Source: Micromonospora wenchangensis
GTDB lineage: Bacteria > Actinomycetota > Actinomycetes > Mycobacteriales > Micromonosporaceae
NCBI RefSeq assembly: GCF_002210435.1
Contig: NZ_MZMV01000050.1
Location: forward strand, 1 to 51,866
Direction of reading: 5' to 3'
Length of the DNA: 51,866 bases
The notes beneath the pieces were generated by a model, which ran no database searches, had not been told where the DNA came from, and saw nothing but the letters and a program-made list of their open reading frames with translations. Both the position numbers and the translations under genes were made by a program. Positions 9,181-18,178 of this stretch are shown in pieces. Each line of letters begins with the position of its first letter. Positions within the stretch are counted from its first letter, which is position 1.

Positions 9181-10011
9181 TCAGCCCTTCGTGGCGCCGG
9201 CGGCGACACCGTCGGCGATCTGACGCTGGAGGAAGAGGTAGATCACCAGTACGGGCACCGCGGCGATCAGCACCCCGGAGGCGAAGGTGGGGATGTCGTC
9301 GGAGTACTGGCCGCGCAGCGAGGTCACCCCGACCATCAGCGTGCGGTGTTCGGCCGAGGGCATCAGCAGCAGCGCGATCAGCACGTCGTTCCAGCAGAAC
9401 AGGGCGTCGAGGATGCCGACCGACAGCAGCGCCGGGGTGCCCAGCGGCAGCATGATCCGTCGGTAGACGCCGTAGACGCTGTTGCCGTCGATCCGGGCCG
9501 CGTCGATGATCTCGGTCGGGATGGTCCTGTAGTAGCTGGTCATCAGGAAGATCGTGAACGGCAGGAACTGCGCCACGTAGGCCAGCACGAGCCCCGGGTA
9601 GGTGTCGACCAGGCCGGCGTCCGCCATCACCCGGGCCAGCGGCACCATGATCACCTGGAACGGCACGAACAGCGCCGCGAGGCAGCACAGGAAGAGCACC
9701 GACGAGCCCCGGAACCGGAGCTGGCTCAACGCGAAACCGGCCATCGAGCCGAACAGCAGCAGCAGGAGCACCGACGCCGTCACCACGCCCACCGAGTTGG
9801 CCAGGTAGCGGGCCATCCCCACGCTGTTCCACGCCGCGCCGATGTTGTCGAAGCGTAGGGCGTCGGCCAGGGAGAACCGGTCGAGGACGTACTCGCGGCG
9901 GGTCTTCATGGCCACGTTGAGGGTGAACGCCAGGGGGTAGACGGTCGCCAGGGCCAGGACGGCCATCGGGAGGGCGAGCAGCCACCGCCCCCACCGCAGG
10001 TGGGACATCAC
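9181..10011 (-). CDS. ABC sugar transporter permease, MalG type
   Basis: 276 residues from ATG 10011, overlapping the partner permease stop by 4 bases (ATGA). It has six hydrophobic segments and the EAA loop EIIDAARIDGNSVYGVYR, which docks the ATPase. It belongs to the CUT1 (oligosaccharide) family. It is co-encoded with the 10008-10973 permease and the 10977-12245 lipoprotein. No ATPase gene is present; in actinomycetes a shared MsiK-type ATPase elsewhere commonly energises such importers. Confidence 0.93.
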   Translation of the reverse strand: MMSHLRWGRWLLALPMAVLALATVYPLAFTLNVAMKTRREYVLDRFSLADALRFDNIGAAWNSVGMARYLANSVGVVTASVLLLLLFGSMAGFALSQLRFRGSSVLFLCCLAALFVPFQVIMVPLARVMADAGLVDTYPGLVLAYVAQFLPFTIFLMTSYYRTIPTEIIDAARIDGNSVYGVYRRIMLPLGTPALLSVGILDALFCWNDVLIALLLMPSAEHRTLMVGVTSLRGQYSDDIPTFASGVLIAAVPVLVIYLFLQRQIADGVAAGATKG

Positions 10012-10973
10012 GCCTCCCTCACCGCCCGCCGGAGCAGGCTGATCTGCAGCAGCCCCACCACGAGCATGATGAGGAACAGCACCGTCGAGGCGGCCGAGGC
10101 GAGCGCCGGCCGGTTGAGCTGCCCCTGCTGGATCCAGATGTAGTACTCCGGCAGGTAGGTGGAGCCCTCCGGGCCGCCGCTGGTCATCACGTAGAGCAGG
10201 CCGAACATGGAGGTGAGCATCCCGATCATCGTGGTGACGACGACGAACTGGATGGTGCGGGAGAGGCTGGGCACGATCACGTGCCGGATGGTCTGGGGCA
10301 GTGACGCGCCGTCCACCCGGGCGGCGTCCAGCAGGGAGGCGTCCAGGGTGGCGAAGCCGGCGAGGAACACCACCAGCGCCATCCCGAAGGTCGCCCAGAC
10401 GTGCACCCCGACCACCACGAACATCGCCACGTCCGGGTCGCCCAGCCAGTCCACCGGCCCGAGCCCGACCCCGCCGAGCAGGGCGTTGAGCGGGCCGTCG
10501 AAGGCGAGCAGGAGGTTGAAGATGGCCCCGACGATGACCGGGGACAGCACGGCCGGGAAGAAGTAGACGCTGCGGTACAGCCGGTGCCCGGGGACCCGCA
10601 GGTAGATGAAGGTGGCCAGCAGGCCGGGGATCGCCACCGCCACCGGCAGCAGCAGCACGAGCAGCCCGACGTTGCGCAGCGCGCCCAGGAACAGCGGGTC
10701 CCGCGCCAGCTCCAGGTAGTTGGCCAGGCCGACCGCCGACCCGTCGCGCTCGCCGTCACCGGTGAACGAGAAGTTCACCCCCAGCAGCAGCGGCCAGAAC
10801 CGCAGCAGCAGCAGGATCAGCAGGGCCGGGGCCAGCAGCACGTACGGGGCGAGGCGCTCGGAGCGCCGGCCGCCGCGACCGCGACGCGGGGTGGCCCGCG
10901 ACCCCGACCCGGCCCGTCGCGCCGGGCCGGTGGGGGCCGGGCGGACCGCCGGCGTCGCCTCGTCGACCGGCAC
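10008..10973 (-). CDS. ABC sugar transporter permease, MalF type
   Basis: 321 residues. The first 40 residues are Arg/Pro-rich and cytoplasmic; six membrane segments follow, with the EAA loop LDAARVDGASLPQTIRHV. It pairs with the MalG-type permease (4-base overlap) and starts only 3 bases after the binding-protein stop. CUT1 family import of a mono- or oligosaccharide, here probably a fucose-containing product of the operon's secreted glycosidase. Confidence 0.93.
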   Translation of the reverse strand: MPVDEATPAVRPAPTGPARRAGSGSRATPRRGRGGRRSERLAPYVLLAPALLILLLLRFWPLLLGVNFSFTGDGERDGSAVGLANYLELARDPLFLGALRNVGLLVLLLPVAVAIPGLLATFIYLRVPGHRLYRSVYFFPAVLSPVIVGAIFNLLLAFDGPLNALLGGVGLGPVDWLGDPDVAMFVVVGVHVWATFGMALVVFLAGFATLDASLLDAARVDGASLPQTIRHVIVPSLSRTIQFVVVTTMIGMLTSMFGLLYVMTSGGPEGSTYLPEYYIWIQQGQLNRPALASAASTVLFLIMLVVGLLQISLLRRAVREA

Positions 10974-10976
10974 GGC

Positions 10977-12245
10977 TCAGCCGGCCTGGTCGGAGGCGGC
11001 CAGCTGCTTCACCGCCTCGTCGACGGTGACCGAGCCGCTCAGCAGTTGCTGGGAGAGCCGGCCCATCAGGTCCAGGGTCTTCGAGGACAGCGCCACGTGC
11101 AGGGCGGGCTTGCCGGCCTTGAGGTCGGCGACGATGGTGGTCACCGCCGGGCCGCCCTGGGAGACGTCGATGGTGGTGTCGGCGGCGATCGCCCCGGCGT
11201 CGGCGTAGAACGACTTCAGCGCGTCGGTCGAGGTCAGCGAGCGCACCAGGTCCGCGGCGACCTTCGGGTCCTTCGTCCATCTGGCGACCCCGTAGCCGAT
11301 GCCGCCGTCGTAGGGCAGGCTCGGGGTGGCGCCGGGTTCGACGACCGGGGCGCGCATCACGCCGAGCTTCTCGGCGGTGAGGAACTCGCTGAAGTCCTTC
11401 CAGTGCCCGACGTCGGACATCAGCCCGATGACGTGGGCGGCCTTGGCGGACTGGAAGATCGCGAACGAGTCGTTGAACATCGCCGTCGAGTTCGCCCCGT
11501 CGCTGTTGAGCTTGGCGTCCTGGGTCTCCTTCCAGAGCGCGAAGATCCGCTTGACGTGCGGGGAGTTCCAGTTCCGTCGGCCGGCGATCCAGTCGTCGTA
11601 CTCCTGCGGGGTGAGCACGCCGGAGCCGAGGACGGAGAGGAAGAACTGGATGCCGAAGCCCTCCTTGTTGCCCAGGGCGAAGCACTTCGCGCCGGTCCGG
11701 GTGGTGATGGTGGCGCAGTCGGCGACGAACGTCGACCAGGTGGTGGCGGGCTTGGCCGGGTCGAGGCCGGCCTTCTCGTAGAGGGTCCGGTTGTAGTAGA
11801 TCGGGTGGCCCTGCAACGTGACCGGGCCGGCGTAGGTCTTGCCGTCCTTGCTGAACGCCTCCCAGCCGGTGAGCCGCTGCCGGTCCTCGGCCAGGTAGTC
11901 GTCGAGGGGCAGCAGCGCGTCGGCCCGGTCCCGGATCTGGCCGCCGCCGTTGAACAGGATCACGTCGGGGCCCTTGCCGGCCTGGATCGCGGTGCCGAGC
12001 AGCGTGTAGTACTGCTCGAAGGGCTGGGCGACGAACTCGACGGTAACGCCGGGGTGCTTGCGGGCGAAGTCGGCCTTCGCCTTCTGCAGGTACGCCGCGG
12101 CGGATGCCTCGCCGGACTTCCAGTCCCAGACCACCAGCTTCCCGTCCGCCCCGCCGGACGGGGAACGCGTCCCGCCGGCGCTGCCGCAGCCGGCCAGCGC
12201 CAGCGCCGCGACGAGGACGGCCGACCACACTGCTCGCTGCTTCAT
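10977..12245 (-). CDS. Extracellular sugar-binding lipoprotein of the ABC importer
   Basis: 422 residues with a lipoprotein signal: positive start MKQR, hydrophobic core and lipobox LAGC, so it is lipid-anchored on the outer face of the membrane. The rest is a type-1 solute-binding protein fold of the CUT1 kind. It is the first gene of the nine-gene operon, about 52 bases after the inferred transcription start, with GAAGG before the ATG. The ligand is not readable from sequence; operon context suggests L-fucose or a fucosyl oligosaccharide. Confidence 0.92.
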   Translation of the reverse strand: MKQRAVWSAVLVAALALAGCGSAGGTRSPSGGADGKLVVWDWKSGEASAAAYLQKAKADFARKHPGVTVEFVAQPFEQYYTLLGTAIQAGKGPDVILFNGGGQIRDRADALLPLDDYLAEDRQRLTGWEAFSKDGKTYAGPVTLQGHPIYYNRTLYEKAGLDPAKPATTWSTFVADCATITTRTGAKCFALGNKEGFGIQFFLSVLGSGVLTPQEYDDWIAGRRNWNSPHVKRIFALWKETQDAKLNSDGANSTAMFNDSFAIFQSAKAAHVIGLMSDVGHWKDFSEFLTAEKLGVMRAPVVEPGATPSLPYDGGIGYGVARWTKDPKVAADLVRSLTSTDALKSFYADAGAIAADTTIDVSQGGPAVTTIVADLKAGKPALHVALSSKTLDLMGRLSQQLLSGSVTVDEAVKQLAASDQAG

Positions 12246-12302
12246 CGCTGCTCACCTTCGAACTCGGTCGATTGCGCTGATCGAGACGCATGAATTGACG
12301 AG

Positions 12303-12331
12303 AAAGTAACTCGTATGACGTATGACGTCAA
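12303..12331 (-). promoter_or_regulatory. Promoter of the 12245-1840 operon with candidate GntR operator
   Basis: Read on the minus strand there is TTGACG, a 17-base spacer and TACTTT, placing the start about 50 bases before the binding-protein gene. The spacer and -35 contain the repeat CGTATGACGTATGACGTCAA (12312-12331), with the 8-base palindrome TGACGTCA. The GntR gene starts divergently at 12397, so this is the likely repressor site. Confidence 0.6.
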
Positions 12332-12396
12332 CAGTGGGACGTAGAATTCGCGTCAGTCAGGTCGTGGCGCGGTCCGCGGGAGTCACTGGAGGGGAC

Positions 12397-13161
12397 ATGA
12401 CGGCACGGGAGGTCACCCTGAACGCGTCCACGCCGCCGAGCTGGGCGCGACGACCGGCCAACCTCGCCACGGCCGTCACCGCGGAACTGGTGGAACGCAT
12501 CGTACGCGGAGTTCACCCGCCCGGCGCCCCGCTACCGCCCGAGCCGGCGCTGTGCGAGGCGTTCTCGGTCAGCCGCACGGTCGTCCGGGAGGCGGTCAAG
12601 ATCCTCCAGGAGAAGGGTCTGGTGCAGGTCCGTCAGGGCAGCGGCACCATCGTCACCCCGCCGTCGATGTGGGACATGCTCGACGAGCTCGTGCTCGCCG
12701 CGACCATCGCCGAGGACGACAGCCTGACCATCCTCGACGACCTGGTGGCCACCCGGCGGGTGCTGGAGTCCGACATGGCCAACGTCGCCGCCCGGCTGGC
12801 CGACCAGGAGACCGTCGACCGGCTGCGCGCCCTGGTCGACCGGATGGACGAGCTGGTCGACGACCAGGTCGCCTACCACGAGCACGACCGGGCGTTCCAC
12901 GACGTGATCATGCAGGCGTCCGGCAACCGGATCGCCCGGGGCGTGGTGCGGTCGCTGGAGAGCCAGGTGGTCAACACCGCCCGCTACATGGGCCGCTCCG
13001 AGCGGGCACTGTGCGTGGCGTCCAACCGGGGTCACCGGCGGATCTACGAACGCATCGCGGCCCACGACCCGGACGGCGCGGCCGAGGCCATGGTCACCCA
13101 CATCACCGAGGCGTGGCTGGTCCGGCGGGGCGGACCGGACACCGGGCGGCTGGTGCGCTGA
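12397..13161 (+). CDS. GntR-family (FadR/FCD type) transcriptional regulator
   Basis: 254 residues from ATG 12397, chosen because GGAGGGG lies five bases upstream; an in-frame ATG at 12322 lies inside the operator and lacks a ribosome site. The N-terminal winged helix (about residues 30-95) holds PPEPALCEAFSVSRTVVREA and LVQVRQGSGTIV. The C-terminal helical FCD domain has Asp/His metal or ligand residues (EHDRAFHDVIM, NRGHRRIYERI). It is divergent from the importer/catabolic operon and is the obvious regulator of it. The effector is probably a pathway sugar acid or lactone, by analogy with FCD relatives; this is inference. Confidence 0.88.
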   Translation: MTAREVTLNASTPPSWARRPANLATAVTAELVERIVRGVHPPGAPLPPEPALCEAFSVSRTVVREAVKILQEKGLVQVRQGSGTIVTPPSMWDMLDELVLAATIAEDDSLTILDDLVATRRVLESDMANVAARLADQETVDRLRALVDRMDELVDDQVAYHEHDRAFHDVIMQASGNRIARGVVRSLESQVVNTARYMGRSERALCVASNRGHRRIYERIAAHDPDGAAEAMVTHITEAWLVRRGGPDTGRLVR

Positions 13162-13227
13162 CCCGCCGGGGCCGGCGGAGAGCCCACGGCCCGAAATGGC
13201 GCTGCGCAACCAACGGACGTCAATGGC

Positions 13228-13256
13228 TTGCGGGTGTTAACGATAACAAGATACCG
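13228..13256 (+). promoter_or_regulatory. Promoter with lac-like operator TGTTAACGATAACA
   Basis: TTGCGG (13228-13233), 17 bases, ATACCG (13251-13256), with the inverted repeat TGTTA-N4-TAACA at 13235-13248 filling the spacer. It is one of six similar sites in the window. The next gene downstream is the GH43 enzyme at 13658. Confidence 0.55.
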
Positions 13257-13657
13257 TCGGCCGCGGGAGCGAAGGGCACGCTTCCGCGCTGTGCCCACCG
13301 GCACCGGTCGGTGCAGCGGAGTGCGGGCACGGGCAACGTCGGTGGGACACCTCCGGGCACTTCCGTGGATGCGGCACGCCGCCGGGTCGGGTCGAGGGTT
13401 CGACGCGCCCGGAATCCCCCGGCGCACGTCGTCCACCGCCACCGTGGGGTCCTGACCCGACCGCGCGCCGACCGCAGAGCCGTCCCCGGCCGGGAGCGCG
13501 ATCGAGCCGTGACGCCACACCCCCGCGTACCCGCGCACGGCGGGCCGCTCGAACACGTCCAGACCCACCGGCAGACGGCCGGGGTGCCGGCGGAGTCCGG
13601 GTAGGCCACCGACGCGTCGACGCCCTCAACACGCATCGCCCACACTGGGAGGTACTG
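13257..13657 (+). other. Gene-free leader region of about 400 bases
   Basis: No open frame here has convincing codon use. If transcription starts at the 13228-13256 promoter, this is a long untranslated leader of the GH43-GH127 unit; a second promoter closer to 13658 is possible but not recognisable. The GGAGG for the GH43 start is at its end. Confidence 0.4.
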
Positions 13658-15478
13658 GTGAAACCCGCACTGCCACCGCTGACCCGACTGCGGCGCACCC
13701 TCGCCTGGCTGACGGCCCTGCTCCTGGTCTCGACCCTGCTGCCGGCCGGCACCGCGAAGGCCGACAACCCCATCGTCCAGCACATCTACACCGCCGACCC
13801 GGCCCCGCTGGTGCACAACGGCCGGGTGTACCTCTACACCGGCCACGACGAGGACGGCTCGACGTGGTTCACCATGAAGGAGTGGCGGGTCTGGTCCTCC
13901 GCCGACATGGTCAACTGGACCGACCACGGCTCGCCGCTCAACGTCGGCACCTTCAGCTGGGCGAAGGCGGACGCCTGGGCCGGCCAGGTCATCGCCCGTA
14001 ACGGCAAGTTCTACTGGTACGTGCCGGTGACCGCGAAGTCGACCAACTCGATGGCCATCGGGGTGGCGGTGAGCGACAGCCCCACCGGCCCGTTCCGCGA
14101 CGCCATCGGCCGGCCGCTGGCGGCCAACGGCGAGATCGACCCGACCGTCTTCATCGACGACGACGGGCAGGCGTACCTCTACTGGGGCAACCCGAACCTG
14201 TGGTACGTCAAGCTGAACGCCGACATGATCTCGTACTCCGGCAGTGTCACCAAGATCCCGCTGACCACCGCCGGATTCGGCACCCGGACCGGCAACACCA
14301 CCCGCCCCACCCTCTACGAGGAGGGGCCCTGGGTCTACAAGCGCAACGGGATCTACTACAACGTGTTCGCCGCCGAGTGCTGTTCGGAGTTCATCGGCTA
14401 CTCGACGGCCACCGGGCCGCTCGGACCGTGGACCTACCGGGGCACGGTCATGCCCCGCCAGGGCGGCAGCTTCACCAACCACGCCGGGGTCGTCGACTTC
14501 AACGGCGGCTCGTACTTCTTCTACCACAACGGCGCGCTGCCCGGCGGCGGCGGCTACACCCGGTCCGTCGCGGTGGAGAAGTTCACCTACGGCGCCAACG
14601 GCACCATCCCGACGATCAACATGACCACCACCGGCGCGCCGCAGATCGGCACCCTCAACCCGTACGTGCGGCAGGAGGCCGAGACGATCGCCTGGGGCTC
14701 CGGCATCGAGACGGAGGTGTCCAGCGAAGGCGGGATGAACGTCGGATACATCGAGAACGGCGACTACATCAAGGTCAAGGGGGTCGCCTTCGGCACCGGC
14801 GCGACCTCCTTCAACGCCCGGGTCGCGTCGGCCGGCAGCGGCGGCACCATCGAGGTCCGGCTGGACAGCGCCACCGGCACCCGGGTGGCCAGCTGCTCCG
14901 TGCCGGTCACCGGCGGCTGGCAGAACTGGCAGACCGTCTCCTGCCCGGTGTCCGGCGCGACCGGCACCCACGACATGTACCTGCGGTTCACCGGCGGCAG
15001 CGGCACCCTGTTCAACGTCAACTGGTGGCAGTTCAACGGCAGCGGCACCACGCCGACGCCCACCCCGACCGCGACGCCCACCCCGACGCCCACCGCGACC
15101 CCCACCCCCACCCCGACGACCCCGGCCCCGACGACTCCGGCTCCGACCACTCCGGCTCCGACCACCCCCTCCGGGCTGTCCTGCGCGGCCACCAACACCG
15201 TGGTCAACACCTGGCAGGGCGGCTTCGAGGGCAAGCTGACCATCACCAACGGGTCCACCCCGATCACCGGCTGGCGGGTGTCCTTCACCCTCCCCAGTGG
15301 CCAGACGGTGGCCCAGGCGTGGAACGGCACCCTGACCCAGCAGGGCAACCAGGTGACCGTCACCAACGCCGCCTACAACGGGCAGCTCGGGGCCGGTGGC
15401 TCCACCACCGTCGGCTACATCAGCTCGACCACCGGCAGCAACCAGCCACCGACCGACCTGACCTGCACCCCCGTGTGA
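13658..15478 (+). CDS. Secreted GH43 arabinofuranosidase/xylosidase with CBM6 and CBM2
   Basis: 606 residues from GTG 13658 with GGAGG six bases upstream. The signal peptide ends near GTAKA. The GH43 five-blade domain (about 38-330) shows the three acidic residues: Asp in YTADPAPLV, Asp in EIDPTVFIDDDG and Glu in LYEEGPWV. Then comes a CBM6 (about 335-460, RQEAETIAWGSGIE start), a TP-rich linker (about 465-505) and a CBM2 (about 508-606) with its terminal Cys pair. The plan resembles arabinoxylan arabinofuranohydrolases. It is first of a probable two-gene unit with GH127 and would trim arabinose from xylan while bound to cellulose. Confidence 0.9.
   Translation: MKPALPPLTRLRRTLAWLTALLLVSTLLPAGTAKADNPIVQHIYTADPAPLVHNGRVYLYTGHDEDGSTWFTMKEWRVWSSADMVNWTDHGSPLNVGTFSWAKADAWAGQVIARNGKFYWYVPVTAKSTNSMAIGVAVSDSPTGPFRDAIGRPLAANGEIDPTVFIDDDGQAYLYWGNPNLWYVKLNADMISYSGSVTKIPLTTAGFGTRTGNTTRPTLYEEGPWVYKRNGIYYNVFAAECCSEFIGYSTATGPLGPWTYRGTVMPRQGGSFTNHAGVVDFNGGSYFFYHNGALPGGGGYTRSVAVEKFTYGANGTIPTINMTTTGAPQIGTLNPYVRQEAETIAWGSGIETEVSSEGGMNVGYIENGDYIKVKGVAFGTGATSFNARVASAGSGGTIEVRLDSATGTRVASCSVPVTGGWQNWQTVSCPVSGATGTHDMYLRFTGGSGTLFNVNWWQFNGSGTTPTPTPTATPTPTPTATPTPTPTTPAPTTPAPTTPAPTTPSGLSCAATNTVVNTWQGGFEGKLTITNGSTPITGWRVSFTLPSGQTVAQAWNGTLTQQGNQVTVTNAAYNGQLGAGGSTTVGYISSTTGSNQPPTDLTCTPV
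15055..15172 (+). repeat. Thr-Pro linker coding repeat
   Basis: Short tandem repeats of ACSCCGACG/CCCACC type encode the TPTPT and TPAPT linker between CBM6 and CBM2 of the GH43 enzyme. Similar repeats encode linkers at about 39455-39590, 40445-40530, 43798-43890 and 45345-45425. Confidence 0.7.
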
Positions 15479-15501
15479 CCCCGTCGCGCGGCTGACAGTC
15501 A

Positions 15502-15537
15502 CGCCGGCCCGCTCCGCCCCACCGGGGCGGGCCGGCG
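15502..15537 (+). terminator. Intercistronic hairpin between GH43 and GH127
   Basis: An 11-base perfect stem (15502-15512 with 15527-15537) lies in the 137-base gap. It may partly terminate or stabilise the upstream message; GH127 has GGAGG before its own ATG. Confidence 0.45.
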
Positions 15538-15615
15538 CCCCACCACCCGACACCACCGTCCGTACGACCCACCCGGACGGGCGCTCGCCCGTGATCCGGT
15601 CCGCTGGAGGTTCCC

Positions 15616-17952
15616 ATGTCCTTCCCGTCCCTCAACCGACGCCAACTTCTCCAGGCCGCCGGCGCCACCGCGCTCGCCTCCGCCGCGGGTGGCACCCTGC
15701 TCGGGTCCGGGCCGGCCGGCGCGGCGCTGGTGGTCCCCCCGGCCCGGGCCGACCTGGGCGTCTCGGCGTACCCGTTCGAGCTGGGTCAGGTCCGGCTGAC
15801 CGCCGGCCGGCTGCTGGACAACCAGAACCGGACGCTGAGCTACCTGCGGTTCGTCGACGTCGACCGGATGCTCTACAACTTCCGGGCCAACCACCGGCTG
15901 GGCACCAACGGGGCCGCGACCAACGGGGGCTGGGACGCGCCGTCCTTCCCGTTCCGCACCCACATGCAGGGGCACTTCCTCACCGCCTGGGCGCAGGCGT
16001 ACGCGGTGCTCGGCGACACCACCTGCCGGGACAAGGCCAACTACATGGTGGCCGAGCTGGCGAAGTGCCAGGCCAACAACGGCGCGGCCGGGTTCACCGC
16101 GGGCTACCTGTCCGGCTTCCCCGAGTCGGACTTCGCGGCGCTGGAGGCCAGGACCCTGTCCAACGGCAACGTGCCCTACTACTGCATCCACAAGACCCTC
16201 ATGGGGCTGCTCGACGTGTGGCGCTACATCGGCAACACGCAGGCCCGCTCGGTGCTGCTGGCGCTTGCCGGCTGGGTCGACACCCGCACGTCGCGGCTGA
16301 GCTACAACCAGATGCAGGCGATGCTGGAGACCGAGTTCGGCGGCATGAACGAGGCGCTGACCGACATCTACCAGCACACCGGCGACGGGCGCTGGCTCAC
16401 CGTCGCCCAGCGGTTCGACCACGCGGGCGTGTTCAACCCGCTCGCCAGCAATTCCGACCAGCTCAACGGCAAGCACGCCAACACCCAGGTGCCCAAGTGG
16501 ATCGGCGCGGCGCGGGAGTTCAAGGCGACCGGCACGACCCGTTACCGGGACATCGCCGGCAACGCGTGGAACATGACCGTCAACGCGCACACCTACGTCA
16601 TCGGCGGCAACAGTCAGGCCGAGCACTTCCGGCCGCCGAACGCGATCGCCGGGTACCTGACCAACGACACCTGCGAGCACTGCAACACCCACAACATGCT
16701 CAAGCTGACCCGGGAGCTGTGGCTGCTCGACCCGAACCGGGTCGCGTACTTCGACTTCTACGAGCGTGCCCTGCTCAACCACGTCGTCGGCGCGCAGAAC
16801 CCGGCCGACGGTCACGGCCACGTCACCTACTTCACCCCGCTCAAGCCGGGCGGACGCCGGGGGGTCGGCCCGGCCTGGGGCGGCGGCACCTGGAGCACCG
16901 ACTACAACTCGTTCTGGTGCTGTCAGGGCACCGGCATCGAGGCGAACACCAAGCTGATGGACTCGATCTACTTCTACAACGACACCACGCTGACGGTGAA
17001 CCTGTTCGTGCCGTCGGTGCTGACCTGGTCGCAGCGCGGGATCACGGTCACCCAGAGCACCAGCTACCCGGCCAGCGACACCAGCACGCTGACCCTCTCC
17101 GGGTCGATGAGCGGCTCGTGGAGCATCCGGGTCCGCATCCCGGCCTGGGCCACCGGCGCGACGATCGCCGTCAACGGCGAAACCCAGAGCGTCGCCACCA
17201 ACCCCGGCAGTTACGCCACGGTCACCCGCGCCTGGGCGGCCGGCGACACCCTCACCGTACGGCTGCCGATGAAGGTCGTGGTGCAGCCGAGCAACGACAA
17301 CGCCAACGTCGCGGCCCTCACGTACGGACCGGCGGTGCTGGCCGGCAACTACGGCAACACCGCCCTGAGCGCCCTGCCGTCGCTCAACGCCTCGTCGGTG
17401 ACCCGGACCAGCACCAGCACCCTGGCGTTCACCGCCACCGCGAACGGGTCCACGGTCAACCTCGGGCCGTTCTACGACGCCCACGGCTTCAACTACACGG
17501 TCTACTGGAGCACCAGTGGTGGCAGCACCGGCGGCAGCACGCGGATCGTCAACGTGGGCAGCGGTCTGGTCCTCGGCATCCAGAACATGTCCACCGCCGA
17601 CGGCGGGCTGGCCCTGCAGTGGGGCGACACCGGCACCGCCGACCACAACTGGGTGGTGGTGACCGACGGCGACGCGGTCCGGTTCCGCAACGTCAACAGC
17701 GGCAAGGTCCTCGGCGTGGAGAACATGTCCACCGCCGACAACGCCCGGGTCCTGCAGTGGGCGGACAACGGCACCGCTGACCACCGGTGGACCCTGCTCA
17801 GCCAGGGCGACGGCACCTACAAGATCCGCAACGTCAACAGCGGGAAGCTGCTCGGCATCCTCAACGGCTCGACCGCGCAGGGCGCGCAGGCCGTGCAGGA
17901 CTCCGACAACGGCAGCGTGGACAACCGGTGGCGGTTCGTCGCCAACCAGTGA
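15616..17952 (+). CDS. Secreted GH127 beta-L-arabinofuranosidase with CBM13-like domain
   Basis: 778 residues. The N-terminus has a twin-arginine motif (NRRQLLQ) followed by a hydrophobic stretch and GPAGA, so Tat export is likely. The body (about 40-630) is the GH127 (former DUF1680) alpha/alpha barrel. The Cys-rich zinc/nucleophile signatures CEHCNTHNML and FWCCQGTGIE are both intact; in GH127 a Cys is the nucleophile. The C-terminal 140 residues form a ricin-type module with three repeats ending DHNW, DHRW and DNRW. It would release beta-linked arabinofuranose, as found on plant hydroxyproline-rich glycoproteins and arabinan-type glycans. Ends at a strong double terminator. Confidence 0.9.
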   Translation: MSFPSLNRRQLLQAAGATALASAAGGTLLGSGPAGAALVVPPARADLGVSAYPFELGQVRLTAGRLLDNQNRTLSYLRFVDVDRMLYNFRANHRLGTNGAATNGGWDAPSFPFRTHMQGHFLTAWAQAYAVLGDTTCRDKANYMVAELAKCQANNGAAGFTAGYLSGFPESDFAALEARTLSNGNVPYYCIHKTLMGLLDVWRYIGNTQARSVLLALAGWVDTRTSRLSYNQMQAMLETEFGGMNEALTDIYQHTGDGRWLTVAQRFDHAGVFNPLASNSDQLNGKHANTQVPKWIGAAREFKATGTTRYRDIAGNAWNMTVNAHTYVIGGNSQAEHFRPPNAIAGYLTNDTCEHCNTHNMLKLTRELWLLDPNRVAYFDFYERALLNHVVGAQNPADGHGHVTYFTPLKPGGRRGVGPAWGGGTWSTDYNSFWCCQGTGIEANTKLMDSIYFYNDTTLTVNLFVPSVLTWSQRGITVTQSTSYPASDTSTLTLSGSMSGSWSIRVRIPAWATGATIAVNGETQSVATNPGSYATVTRAWAAGDTLTVRLPMKVVVQPSNDNANVAALTYGPAVLAGNYGNTALSALPSLNASSVTRTSTSTLAFTATANGSTVNLGPFYDAHGFNYTVYWSTSGGSTGGSTRIVNVGSGLVLGIQNMSTADGGLALQWGDTGTADHNWVVVTDGDAVRFRNVNSGKVLGVENMSTADNARVLQWADNGTADHRWTLLSQGDGTYKIRNVNSGKLLGILNGSTAQGAQAVQDSDNGSVDNRWRFVANQ

Positions 17953-17957
17953 GGACC

Positions 17958-18002
17958 ACCGTCGGGCCCGCACCGCCGGCGAGACGGTGCGGGCCCGACG
18001 GT
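17958..18002. terminator. Strong terminator after GH127
   Basis: An 18-base perfect stem (17958-17975 with 17985-18002, 9-base loop) begins six bases after the stop codon. Confidence 0.85.
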
Positions 18003-18008
18003 CCCACG

Positions 18009-18042
18009 AACGGGGCCGCCCCCGCCAAGGGGCGGCCCCGTT
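18009..18042. terminator. Second terminator between convergent genes
   Basis: A 14-base perfect stem (18009-18022 with 18029-18042, 6-base loop), placed to serve both the GH127 gene and the minus-strand GH43 gene ending at 18179. Confidence 0.75.
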
Positions 18043-18178
18043 CCGTGCGCGGTGGCTGTCGGCGCAGGCCGGGCGGCCCGCCCCGGGCGCAACGGGCCGG
18101 GCCGCCCGCACCGACCGGCCCGCGAGGGGTGCCGACGGTACGGGCGGCCCGGCCGCTCCGCGCCCCTGACCGGCCGGG

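Noticed and set aside
15499..18111. Long minus-strand open frame antisense to GH127
   Set aside because: Composition and lack of any motif mark it as a shadow; the plus-strand frame has full GH127 motifs.
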